The notes under the pieces are model-generated. The model was not told the DNA's origin, did not search any database, and saw only the letters and a program-made list of their open reading frames with translations. 64,000 bases of DNA from contig NC_080695.1 in NCBI RefSeq assembly GCF_030445035.2, positions 56,747,954 through 56,811,953 of the forward strand, given 5' to 3'. The position numbers were made by a program, and so were the translations under genes. The stretch is from Dasypus novemcinctus. Lineage: Eukaryota > Chordata > Mammalia > Cingulata > Dasypodidae. This document shows positions 44,728 through 54,670 of this stretch, one piece after another. Numbering within the stretch: position 1 is the first letter of the stretch; each line of letters opens with the position of its first letter.

Positions 44728-45979
44728 CACTTATATTTTGGGCATCTTTAATCTTAAAATTTTATGTATTAAGTAATTTATTTATTGCGTTAATGTTACA
44801 AAAATGCAAAAACACAAAGCTCATGTTTTCCTGCATTTGTGAATAAAATCTATCTCTCATTTACCTTATTGGGTTTGACTTGGAAGAAAATGTATTTTTT
44901 TAGGATATATTTTAAAGATCCTTAAATTTCTGAGGAATAAAAGGGATTTTTCATATTCTGTTAATTCCTCTTAAAAATACATGTCTGTAAAACCATATGC
45001 ACTTTGACATGGCACATTAATTAAATTTCTTTGAGTTGGAATCATGGATTTGTAGGAAAATTCATGTTTTAAAAACCATATAAGAGAACACAAAAACCAG
45101 AAAAAAACTAATTTTGAAAAGTTTGATTTTCTTAACTAGCTGTTTTCTCAAATAATCATTTATAATTAGGTTTAAATATATGAATTGCTATCTACAGTTG
45201 AATTTTTAAACCATTAACAATGTACCTCTTTCCTTAGACCATTTGGCTTCTACTGGAAGATTTAATTAAAAGGTAAAGGGGAAAAATAATTCTTTTGCTT
45301 TTGCTGTGAGTAAAACAAAGAATTTACTTTATTATATAAAGAATGTAAAATAAGCATGAAGAGACAGGCTTTGGGAACAATACCAGAAAGTACCTTTTTA
45401 AAGATAGCATTGTTCAACCTCCACGTGGCCTTCAGTTGTGCAATTACAAGACGACTTATGAGAGGGCCAACCCCTAGTTAGTTGGACTCTGAAAGTCTTA
45501 TTAAACATCAGTTTTTATTCTTGGATTAGAAAATTGGAAGAGCTCTTACAGTGCTGTCTCTAAAACTCTACTTGGATATTTATTGAAGAAGATTTTATAA
45601 TGTAGAATCTGTAGACTCATTTCACTGAAAACATCTGAGTATTATAGCATACCGCTCCTGACTGGCAAAAGTCGTATGGCATATTCAGAATAAAACTTTG
45701 CATGGGTACCTGTATATTGACAATTTCAGCTTAACTGTTTTCCACAAGGAAGAGTGGTAAGGATTCTAACTGGTGATATTGACAGTCTCTTTAGGATGTT
45801 GATTCTTTGCAGTCTTTGATAATTATTGAAACTTTTGATTGTATATTTAGTGATGTTAGTCAGTGTTTGGTCCTTACAGATTAAGCAAGAATTTTTATCT
45901 AAATGCAGGAAATTATTGAAATATCCCCTGAAACCGTACAAGTCAAAGGATTTTGAGAGGCCTTGTTAGTGAGCTAAAA

Positions 45980-46028
45980 TTATATATGTGTATGTGTGTA
46001 TATATATATATATGTATACATATGTATG
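45980..46028. repeat. (TA)n/(TG)n microsatellite
   Basis: tatatatgtgtatgtgtgta followed by (ta)n and tgtatacatatgtatg, inside the putative CEP20 3' UTR. Confidence 0.92.
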
Positions 46029-46372
46029 GAGAGTACTGTAAGGTTCCATTTCCACTTTTAAATGAAATCTGTAGATCTGGCTAAAATTATGAATTCTATT
46101 GTATGTGGGAACATAAATACCTGAATTCTTCCCAGAGGACTTGTTTGATATGCAAAGATGTTGGCAGTGGACACTTAAGTTTACCTCAGAAATTGCAGTC
46201 ATACTGGACTAGATTAAGAAAAAAGTCTGGAGTTTACAATTTTGGGTACTCATGTAAAAATCAAAATGGATGTAACAGAATTGTCACATGTAGTCAGTAG
46301 TGCTTTTATATGCATTATTCTGTAACTTGTTTGTACATAGGCAACTTTCATACTTTCAATGTGTTATTTAAT

Positions 46373-46378
46373 AATAAA
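46373..46378 (+). terminator. CEP20: Distal CEP20 polyadenylation signal
   Basis: AATAAA followed within 40 bases by GT-rich gtgcaaagggtgtttgtatc. Best candidate for the end of the longest CEP20 transcript. Confidence 0.6.
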
Positions 46379-46400
46379 AAAAATTAAGCAACTCACCTTT

Positions 46401-47413
46401 GTGCAAAGGGTGTTTGTATCACTGTTCTGTTCATCAAGAGATGTACATCAGGACCAGAAGAATAATTGGAGATGGCTCTCTGGGCCTTCTTTGGGCTGCC
46501 TAGCAGTGTAGTGGGTTGGTTGGAGGGTGTGGAGTATACTGTGAGGGAGGGGAACTTTTCCTGATATATATGTACCTGGTATCCACCCTATCATCCCGGA
46601 ACAATTCTTGATAGAGTGGGAATGGGAGGGGGAGCTGGTGGTGTCGATCTTGGGGGAAACAGTATAATTTGTGGGAGCATATGTGGTTTGAAAAGCATTT
46701 ATATTAATACTACGTTTTATATTTGGAAAAGCATCTATTTTCAAAATACTAAGAGTGAATTCTTAAAAAGTTGAGAAAATCTGTTCTAGAAATTTCTATA
46801 CTCAGGATTTATGAACAGTGTCAATTTATAACCTAGTAGTTTTAGTAGGTGTATGGGCTGAGACATTTAAAAAACTCAAGGGAAGAAAAGACAAATATGT
46901 TCAAACTAGTCTCACAAAATCATTGTTAGTACACTGCTAGTGGTTTTCATGGGGTTATTGGGAGAACTTATCTTTTAGAAATTCTGTAGAAGTTTTAGAA
47001 ACAAACAGCTTTATATAAAAATAAGATGGGAATTGAAACAGAAGAGGGATTTGGGTAAAGTGGAAATTAGAAACTTGGGCAATATAAAAACTCAAACAGG
47101 AGCAGAGGTGGCTTTTGAAGATGATAAATTTAGCTTAGCGTGTATGTTTGCATAGAATAAGTTGTAGCTTTATAATTATGTGCGAGAATACATTTGTGTA
47201 TGACTCACATGCCTGTATGATTATGTAAAAGTTGATGTATCCTTTTAACATAAAGCCAAGTGTACTTGAAGATTAACACTGGTGAGATTAAGCCTCTAAA
47301 GGCATTTAGGACAATGCTTCCCAAACACTTGCTTGTTACCCAGTGATCTACTTGATTTTGAAACAACTGTCTTACTAGGATTGGGTGGTCTTCGTTACGT
47401 GTGTGTGTGTTTT
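46401..47413. other. CEP20-MYH11 spacer, first part
   Basis: No gene or named repeat recognised. A 98-codon minus-strand frame at 46448-46744 has no recognisable content. Confidence 0.5.
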
Positions 47414-47492
47414 TTAGGTATGGGACCAGGGATTGAACTAGGACCTCGTATGTGGGAAGCCTGGCTCAAACACTAAGCCACACAGGCACCCT
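47414..47492 (-). mobile_element. SINE head fragment, antisense
   Basis: Antisense tRNA-like head: gggaccagggattgaactag, gacctcgtatgtgggaagcc, ctaagccacacagg. Confidence 0.75.
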
Positions 47493-47500
47493 TAAATTGT

Positions 47501-47871
47501 TTTTTTTAACCCCACCCCCACCCCCGGCGGCTTTTCGCATGCTGTCTGCTCTCTCTGTCCATTCGCTGTGCATTCTTCTGTGCCTGTATTTATCTTTATT
47601 TATCCCCGCCCCCCACACTGCGGCTTATTCTGCTGTCTGCTCTCTGTGTCCATTCACTGAGTGCATTTTTGCTTGCCTCCCTTTTTTGTTGCATCACCTT
47701 GCTGAGTCAGCACTCTGCAGGCGCTTGTGGGCCCGGCAGCGATCGGGGTGCCCTGGCCGGCGGCTCTCTGCAGTGTGTGGGTGAGCCTGCCTTCACAAGG
47801 AGGCCCTGTGACGCGAACCCGAGCCTCCCATTTGGTAGACAGGAGCCCAACTATTGAGCCACAGCCACTTC
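47501..47871 (-). mobile_element. DAS-SINE, antisense
   Basis: Antisense SINE with two successive ctgtctgctctctgtgtcc units (about 47538 and 47632), which suggests an internal duplication or two overlapping insertions, and a head ending attgagccacagccacttcc. Flanking cccttaaattg (about 47489-47499) and cccttgaattg (about 47872-47882). Confidence 0.85.
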
Positions 47872-47889
47872 CCTTGAATTGTTTTTTTC

Positions 47890-48001
47890 ATTTGTTTGCT
47901 TGGGTTTTTTGTTTGTGTTTTTAGGAGGTACCAGGCACTGAACCTGGGACCTCCCATGTGGAAAGCATGTGCTCAACCACTTGAGCCACTTCCACTTTCC
48001 T
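47890..48001 (-). mobile_element. SINE head fragment, antisense
   Basis: Antisense tRNA-like monomer: aggaggtaccaggcactgaa, ctgggacctcccatgtgg, caaccacttgagccacttcc. Confidence 0.85.
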
Positions 48002-48684
48002 TTTTACTATATTTTTAATGAAACTTTTGTTGAGAATTCTAGGACCCTTACTGATAGAGATAGAAAATCTGGAGTTGCCATGATAACCTGAGTTGGATAT
48101 TGGTGCTGAAAGAAAGAGGGGTGCATGTCACTATGCAGTGCAGTCTTGTACCTGGAAAAGCACGGGGGCCATTTTCTTTGAAACAAATGCTCATTTGTGC
48201 AAGGGACTTGGTGCTGAGTCATACCTGTGGCCAGAAATGATGTCCCTTCATTCTCAAGGAGGCAGAGTCCTTCCTGTGCAGGTCTTACACTGAATGGACT
48301 TGAGTATGGATACACACTCAAATAAGTAAAGCCTGAAGCACATGCAAGAGTAAAACATGTTTCCAACCCGGTCTTTGACATGAGTAAAAAAACTGGAGGG
48401 AATCACACTTTGGGACTTTTTAAAGCTGGTAGTGAATACTAAGATACTTGATAAAAGAATACTAAGATACTTGATAAAAGAGACATAGAAATTTCCCCTG
48501 CCATCTTGCTTCATGAGTTCATGGAAATTCCCATTTCATGGCACCTCATGGAAAAGAGGAAGAGACATGCCAAGGAAAATTACTTGAATGTTCTCAAAGC
48601 AACATTTTTAAAAAATTAACTTTTTCCTCACTCTTAAAATAACTGGGTTTTGAGCCATGTGAATTAAAACTGAGGCATCTAAAT
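48002..48684. other. Spacer with a 23-bp tandem duplication
   Basis: No gene or repeat recognised apart from two exact copies of a 23-base unit beginning gaatactaagatac at 48434-48456 and 48457-48479. Confidence 0.55.
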
Positions 48685-49025
48685 TAAAGATTAATTTTTT
48701 AATTTTATCCGCACCCCCCCTCATTTTGTGCTCACTGTGTGCTCTCCGTGTCCGCTCACTGCATGTTTGTCCTCTCTTTAGGAGGCACTGGGAATTGAAC
48801 CTGGGACCTCCCTTGCAGGGGAGAGGCGCTCAATCGCCTGAGCCACCTCCACTCTCTGCTTTGTTATGTTTCTCATTGTGTTTCCTCCCTGTGTTACCTT
48901 GTTATGTCATCTTGTTGGATAAGCTCGCCATCTTGCTTGTCTTCTCCAGGAGACACCAGGATCTGAACCCGGAACCTCCTGTGTGGTAGGTGGGAGCCCA
49001 ATCATTTAAGCCACACCCACTTCCC
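48685..49025 (-). mobile_element. Dimeric DAS-SINE, antisense
   Basis: Two antisense tRNA-like heads: about 48780-48855 (gggaattgaacctgggacct) and about 48948-49025 (gatctgaacccggaacctcc), separated by gttatgtcatcttgttgga. Possible target duplication tgaggcatctaaattaa / tgaggaatctaatttaa. Confidence 0.85.
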
Positions 49026-50440
49026 TGAGGAATCTAATTTAATTAACCTAACAATGTATTTTTGTCTGAGCTACACGCATTGGACATACATTTATTGCAC
49101 AACTTATGCGCCATACCATCCCTGGGTACTTATAGAGTGTACCTACTAGAAAGGTGTGAAGTGCTTTACATATACTGTCAAATTTAAGGATCCAGCAAGG
49201 TAGTTGAGGCCACGCTTCGGAGCGCCTCTGCTTTTCCTTGACAACACTGTGGCTCCCAGAGGTTCACTGACAACCCTGAGGACGTCTGGCTGCAGCTTAG
49301 CAGACCTGGGTGCAAAACCTCGGGTCCCCATCCACTTGCCATGGACTCTGGATCAGACAGGCTGGGCTTGGAATTCCTTGGAATTCTTGCTCCATCACTA
49401 ACTAGCTGTGCCAGGTAACCTGGTTTCTCAACACTAAGATGAGGGGAGAAATTAACGTACCTTCTTCCCAGGGTTATCAGAATTAGGTGAAATAATGGAG
49501 TAAAATGCACTGCCCCAATGTCTCCATTTACTAAAAACTTAGTTTAATTTTTCTCTTCTAAAAGAATCAAATGCAACCCCTTTGGAAATAATGTCGGTGC
49601 CTCTGATAAAAATGCCAGTTCTTCCTTTGCAGCCAGCAAGTTAGATCCTGAGCGCCTGCTCTGGATTGTCTTTGCAGTACGAGAAGGTGAAGATCGACTT
49701 CGGTTTCCCCCCTTTATTTCTCTTCTCCACATCCTTTCTGTACTAACGCAGGGACAATTTCCACTCCTTTTACAGTGCAGACTTTAAAGGGCACGTAGGA
49801 AAGAAGCGCATTCATCATTTCCAAAGAGCTTTACCCAACCAGCTGAAGACTGGCCGTTCTGACCTCGCTGATTTAGGCCCCTGCAGCACAGGAGGCTGGG
49901 CTCTGATGTTTTCAGGGGCAAACACCGGGTTCGCTTGATGTTGGAGGGAGGTAGAGCTCTGGAGAGAGTTCAGGGCGCCGGCAGAGCAGGCTCCTCCTCA
50001 CCCTGCGGTCCCGAAGGCCCAGTGCCCCTCTGCTTGGTTTCAGCTCCATGAAGCAGTGTAACATGTTCATTTTACAGGGGTCATCTCAAGGATCGCTTAC
50101 AAGAAGTGAGGAAGCAGCTGATGTCCATTTTATGGATGGGATAACTGAGGCACAGAGAGGTTAAGTTATTTGCTGGTGATCAAACAGCTAGAAAGTGGTC
50201 CTGGCAGATTTAGACTCCGGCATCGGACCCCAGGGACCTGTGCGGAGCCCCCAGGCCATTTGCATGGACATTCCCGTTCGGTCTCCTGGAAGTAGTGCCA
50301 GCACCAATCCATGACTGTCCCAGTGGGAGCCTGGGCGAGCCGCACTCCTGGGGCCTGCTTTCTCCCCTGCAAAACGGGGTCGTGAATAACGGGCACCCCT
50401 CCCCACCGCTGCGAGGGCAGGGGTTGACTGAGCGAGACAT
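49026..50440. other. MYH11 upstream flank
   Basis: Two MIR-like pieces (about 49335-49500: ggaattcttgctccatcact, tctcaacactaagatgaggg; about 50130-50225: ataactgaggcacagagagg, ttaagttatttgctggtgat). The rest is unassigned, rising in GC content toward the promoter. Confidence 0.6.
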
Positions 50441-50631
50441 GCGTCAGGCACTGAGCCTGGCAGGAGACCCCCCAACTCCTTTAACCCCCCTCCCCAAATC
50501 CGGCTTGAAGCCACGGGGACCGCGCGGCTCTGCCCCCAGGGCAGGGGTCCGCTCTGCCCCCGGCGGGGCGCCCCACGGCCCGCGGGGTGAAGGGCCCCCT
50601 CCTGGCCGCCGCGCCGGGAGGCCTCTCGGCA

Positions 50632-50641
50632 CCATATTTAG
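50632..50641 (+). promoter_or_regulatory. MYH11: CArG-like box (distal)
   Basis: ccatatttag: one mismatch from CC(A/T)6GG. About 1.48 kb before the predicted start. Confidence 0.65.
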
Positions 50642-50712
50642 TCAGGGGGAGCGGGCAGCCCCGGGCTGGTATGCGGCGCTGGGAATTCCTGCAGGAAGGA
50701 GCCCACGCCTGC

Positions 50713-50722
50713 CCTTTTTGGG
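50713..50722 (+). promoter_or_regulatory. MYH11: CArG-like box (middle)
   Basis: cctttttggg: CArG with a G in the A/T core, a form that binds SRF weakly in muscle genes. 149 bp before the perfect box. Confidence 0.7.
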
Positions 50723-50861
50723 ACGCCTCCCGCCCAGGCCCCCGGGGCGGGGGAGCGCGGGCCGAGCCGGGACCTCGGGGCCGGGGCCGGGCGGGGAGCG
50801 GGGCGCCCGGGCTGCCCGCGGGTCTCCGGCCTGGCCCGGGGCCAGTCCACCGCCTCGGCTG

Positions 50862-50871
50862 CCTTTTATGG
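50862..50871 (+). promoter_or_regulatory. MYH11: Perfect CArG box
   Basis: ccttttatgg matches CC(A/T)6GG exactly in an otherwise very GC-rich stretch, about 1.26 kb before the predicted start. The A/T core would be unexpected by chance there. Confidence 0.82.
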
Positions 50872-52089
50872 CCTGTGCGTGCGTGTGACAGAGCGGGGAG
50901 AGAGATGAGGGAGAAGACGACGACGGGGGCGGGCGGGGGGGGGACAGGGAGAGATCTCCAGCCAGGGAGACGGAGAGACACGCAGCCCAGAGACAGACAG
51001 ACATCTGGGAGAGGCAGAGAGCAGGAGATACGGACACATGGACAGTGATGGACAGAGACACAGACCTAGGGAAGACAGTGAAAGACACAAAGGACAGCGA
51101 CAAACAGCGACAGACCTGGAGATGGGGACACAGGAGAAGCAGAGACAGGGCGGGAGAGTGTCAGCCCCACAGGGAGAAGGAGGCACCTGGAGGCACACCC
51201 CGGGAAAAGTTTTTCTAAGACCGAGTGGGGAGAGAAATTTAGGGCGCTTCTCCATCCACAAGGACTTCTTGGGGTGGGGAGGAGAGCAACTGGTGTGCAC
51301 CGAGATTCTCTTTGGGTCCTGACACAGACCTCGTAAATTACATAGTTAGCACACACGCTCCAACTACCCCCACCCCGACCCCATCCCCCCATTTTGCAGC
51401 TGCAGACCCTGGGGCCCAGAGAGGGGAAATGACTTGCCCAAGGTCACCCAGCCGAGCGGCACATCCGGATGGTGAAGTCCACAGTACCGAGGTGTTGGTT
51501 TTTTTTTTTTTTTTTGGCTCGGGTGGGTGCACAGCAGTGTGGCTTTTTTTTTTTTAAGTAGTGGGTGGGGGAGGGGTGGGGGAGGGGAAGGCAAGGTGGG
51601 GAAAGGAAAAACTCCCTTCCCACCCAGTTCCCAGCAGTCGGGGGCTCCTGCCTTGCACTTTGCAAAGTTCAAAAAATCCCCTTTCCTCTCCGGCCCCCTT
51701 TCCAGACAGTGGGAGAGGAATAAAACGGGGCGCGGGGAGGTGTCGGGGCAGACGCGCCACGGCCCCCCGCGTGGCGAGGCGGAGGTTGAGGCCGAGGCGG
51801 CGGGAACCGACCCGCGGAGGGCAGGGAAGAAATGCTCACGTGTCCCCCACGGCCGCCGCCCGCCTGACCCCTTGCTCTAGGGACCCCGAGACTCGGTGAC
51901 TCCCCCGGCCCCGGGCCCCTGCCCAGCGCGCCCCGGGACCCGGGCGCCCGCCCCCCCCGGGCAAAAGCGGCGGCGGCGGCCGCTGCAGGGGGCGCTGCAG
52001 GGGGCGCTGCGGGGCGCGCGGCGCTCGGCCGGCTCCCACCCCGCCCCGCTCGGCCGCCCCCCTTTCCCGCCCGCGGGCGGCTCCCGCGC

Positions 52090-52096
52090 TATATAG
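52090..52096 (+). promoter_or_regulatory. MYH11: MYH11 TATA box
   Basis: tatatag in cgctatatagaggcg, about 30 bases before the predicted start near 52120. The only TATA-like element in the surrounding GC-rich DNA. Confidence 0.78.
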
Positions 52097-52119
52097 AGGC
52101 GCGTCCCGGGCCGCGGGGA

Positions 52120-52210
52120 GACTTGGACGCCCCAGCCTGGGAGGTGTGCGGGATCCGAGCTGTCCGTCCAGTTTCTTCTCCGCGGCCCCTCCCCCCCCAG
52201 ATACAGATCT
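52120..52210 (+). other. MYH11: MYH11 non-coding exon 1
   Basis: Predicted 5' UTR exon of about 91 nt from the TATA-defined start to the donor gtaagt at 52211. No ATG opening a long frame. The 5' boundary is approximate. The first coding exon lies beyond the window, consistent with the long first intron of MYH11. Confidence 0.7.
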
Positions 52211-53444
52211 GTAAGTAGCGGTGGTCCCCCGGAAGAGACTGGGTGCAGGGTGTGAGGGGCCAGCCGCGCGTCCTATAGGGGCTGGGGGCCCGTGAGCTTG
52301 TTTCTGACGTCATCCTCTTAGGGACGAGGGTCAAGTTTCACTCTTTTCATTTCTCTCTGCTCCATCATCCTAGATTTCCCACGTTCAAGATACCCAGGCC
52401 TGGGTCCAATTCCCATTGAATCAGAAGCTCCGCAGGCACTGCACATAAATTTTAAAATTAAGGGTACCGATGGTTCTTGTTAAGAGACAGATCTGGGAGA
52501 CACTACCTCTCCCTTAGACATTCAGAGATTCAACTTTGATCCATCAGGCATCTAACTTTATTCTAGGCAAAAAAAAAAAAAGTGCAGCCGACCGTCACCG
52601 AAAAGTCATCTGCCATCACCTGGGCAGGTACAATGATGCTCCAGCTGGAGTTGGAGGCATTGCTCAGTGGTGCTGGTACTGCTTTAAATCAGTTAAAAAC
52701 ACGTGGACACGAGCTCGCAGAAAGGGGAATGTTTTCCACCAGCCTAGGGCTACGTTTGTTGATGACCCCAGGGAGATAAGGCTGATCATGAGCCAGGTCA
52801 TTTATTACAGCCCAGTTTTCTTTCATACTTGCCCACACAAGCAGGCAAACACACTCCTCCCATCCAGCCGATTTTGAAAAATCCCATCTAGGTTGACCCA
52901 AGGCACACAGCCAAAATTTCTACTTACCTCCAGGACCTGTAGGTATACCTGGGTAAGAGCTGAGCTTTCCTGCAGAGCAGGAGCTACAAATGTTACCTGT
53001 GTCCAAAAAGTTGGATGAAGTGAGGGGGAGTGTGGCTACTCCCTGCTGTGAATTTTCTCCCTGTGCAGAGACAGTCGGTGGGGATTTTGCTGCTCCGGGA
53101 AAGGCACAGTTCAAAGCCATGCTTGTCAAAAAGGAAAACAAAATATTTGGAAAGCCGAGGACTGGCGCATTTGGTGACATTATTAAGAACTGATTGTTTA
53201 GATTGCAGACTAGCCAGGGGAGGCAAACTAGCAAAGGGCAGGTGGGCAAACTGTTAGAAAATTGCTTTGCATGCTTTGTTTTGCTTGGTGCCTTCTTTTT
53301 GCTTGGTTTGGTTTGCTTAAAGATACTATTTTAGAATTTTTTAAAGGGAGGGGCCTGAAGATGAATTGAGCTGAAAGTTGTAGAAAGCAATGTATAAAAT
53401 GGGATATTTAGTAAAAGCAGTCTTTCTTTGACACCTTCCCATGA

Positions 53445-53640
53445 AAATAGCTACTACTGATGGAGCTCTTAGGTGCCAGGCATTGCATATCATTGATCTC
53501 ATTTAGTCCTTGCAACAGCCTTATGAGGGAAATATTAGGATGCCTGCTTAGTTTTGAAGGGAGCTGAGCGTAGAGAGGTTAAGTAACTTGCCCAGGGTCA
53601 CACAACTTGTAAGTGGTAGAGCCCATTCTGATGCCAAGTT
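53445..53640 (+). repeat. MIR SINE
   Basis: taggtgccaggcattgcatat, ttgcaacagccttatgaggg, agaggttaagtaacttgccc, agggtcacacaacttgtaag. Confidence 0.9.
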
Positions 53641-54048
53641 TATACCCTGGCCTCATCCTCCTTTTTCTTTACCACAAACAAAAACCTCTTGTTGGAGCTG
53701 CGTTTCTGGGACCAAGTGCTTCCAGCAAGGCGAGTGTTTATCGTCTTCTCTTTGGAGAAAACCCAAACTGACCTTCTGTGAATTTAACATAAAATGTACT
53801 GTCTGTCCCCTGGTGCTGTAGCATCTACTTTGAGTTGGCGACCTCAGGTGGACTGCTGTCCCGCGAGGCCGAAGGAAGGACTTGCTGGGTCTTCGAGAAA
53901 CTTCCCTGTCTTGCCTTGGTAAATGCCGTATTTTTTGTTTTTTTTCAATTTTATTATCATGTCTGAAATTGGCATGTGATTCTGTACAAGGTATTCATTA
54001 TGGATACGTTACTTTTCTGTGTGAGGGCTGGGATAGAGGCAAACATAT

Positions 54049-54058
54049 CCATTTATGG
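54049..54058 (+). promoter_or_regulatory. MYH11: Intronic CArG box
   Basis: ccatttatgg, a perfect CC(A/T)6GG about 1.9 kb after the predicted start. Smooth-muscle expression of rodent MYH11 transgenes is known to need a CArG box in the first intron at a comparable distance. A one-mismatch relative (tcttatttgg) sits at 54228-54237. Confidence 0.7.
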
Positions 54059-54484
54059 TAGCGTTTTCCTTGAGGCCATCCCTGGCCCCTTGCAAATCAC
54101 CCAGCCTTGCAGCCTTGTTGGTCTCGGCTCTGGGGATTTCTCTGCCCTTTTCCAGAACCAGCGGAGGAGCCCAGAGGAGAAGGCATTTAGGAGGAAAGTG
54201 GAATTATATTTTTCCTGCCACCACCCCTCTTATTTGGAAGCTTTATTTTGGGGGAGGGGAGTAAAATTGTTTCCTCCTTTTCGCAGTACATTGAATCCAA
54301 ACAGGTGGCTTGTGCACTTTCAGTACAACTACGTAATTTTTAAAATCAGATACACATTACTTAGATTTTCTGGAAAACCAAGTCCAATCTATTGGAATCC
54401 TACAATGTCAGAAGCAAATTTAGAAATCATCTGCATGGACCTCCCTAAACTCCCATCTGGGAAATGGGATTAATTGAAAATAGC

Positions 54485-54670
54485 TAATGTTTGTTGAGTG
54501 CTTTTTCCAGGCAATGTGTAAACTCTTTACTACCCTTCTCATTAAGTCTTCACGACACCCCTTGGGCTAGATACTTGATCACTGGCCCTCTTTTACAGAG
54601 GTGGGATCTGAATAACCTGCTCAAGTTAGCCGACTAGCCAATGAAGAAGGCAGGACTCCACCAACCCAGC
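54485..54670 (+). repeat. MIR SINE
   Basis: tgtttgttgagtgctttttcc, ttaagtcttcacgacacccc, gaataacctgctcaagttag, agaaggcaggactccacc. Confidence 0.75.

Larger units (their letters stand above)
44728..46400 (+). other. CEP20: CEP20 3' UTR
   Basis: About 1.65 kb of AT-rich sequence after the stop, with several AATAAA signals (44842-44847, 44936-44941, 45689-45694, 46373-46378). A TG/TA microsatellite lies at about 45980-46028. Which signals are used cannot be read from sequence; the last has a GT-rich stretch 15-40 bases downstream. Confidence 0.7.
50440..52210 (+). promoter_or_regulatory. MYH11: MYH11 (smooth-muscle myosin heavy chain) promoter region, CpG island
   Basis: GC-rich block with a TATA box (tatataga at 52090) and, 1.2-1.5 kb upstream, three CArG-type boxes for serum response factor: ccatatttag at 50632, cctttttggg at 50713 and ccttttatgg at 50862. 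Clustered CArG boxes about 1.1-1.4 kb upstream are an established feature of mammalian MYH11 promoters. Position downstream of CEP20 on the same strand also matches MYH11. No coding sequence is present because the first MYH11 exon is non-coding. Within it are a T-poor tract (50886-51170), a potential G-quadruplex (51563-51587), two T runs and three 12-bp tandem units (51982-52016). Confidence 0.78.

Noticed and set aside
50295-50888. 197-codon open frame in the MYH11 upstream CpG island, with long frames on both strands
   Set aside because: GC-rich DNA lacks stop codons by composition; no domain, low-complexity P/G/R-rich product, and it overlaps the CArG boxes.
53976-54473. 165-codon frame in the putative MYH11 intron
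   Set aside because: No recognisable family, no splice or promoter context, and it overlaps the intronic CArG box.
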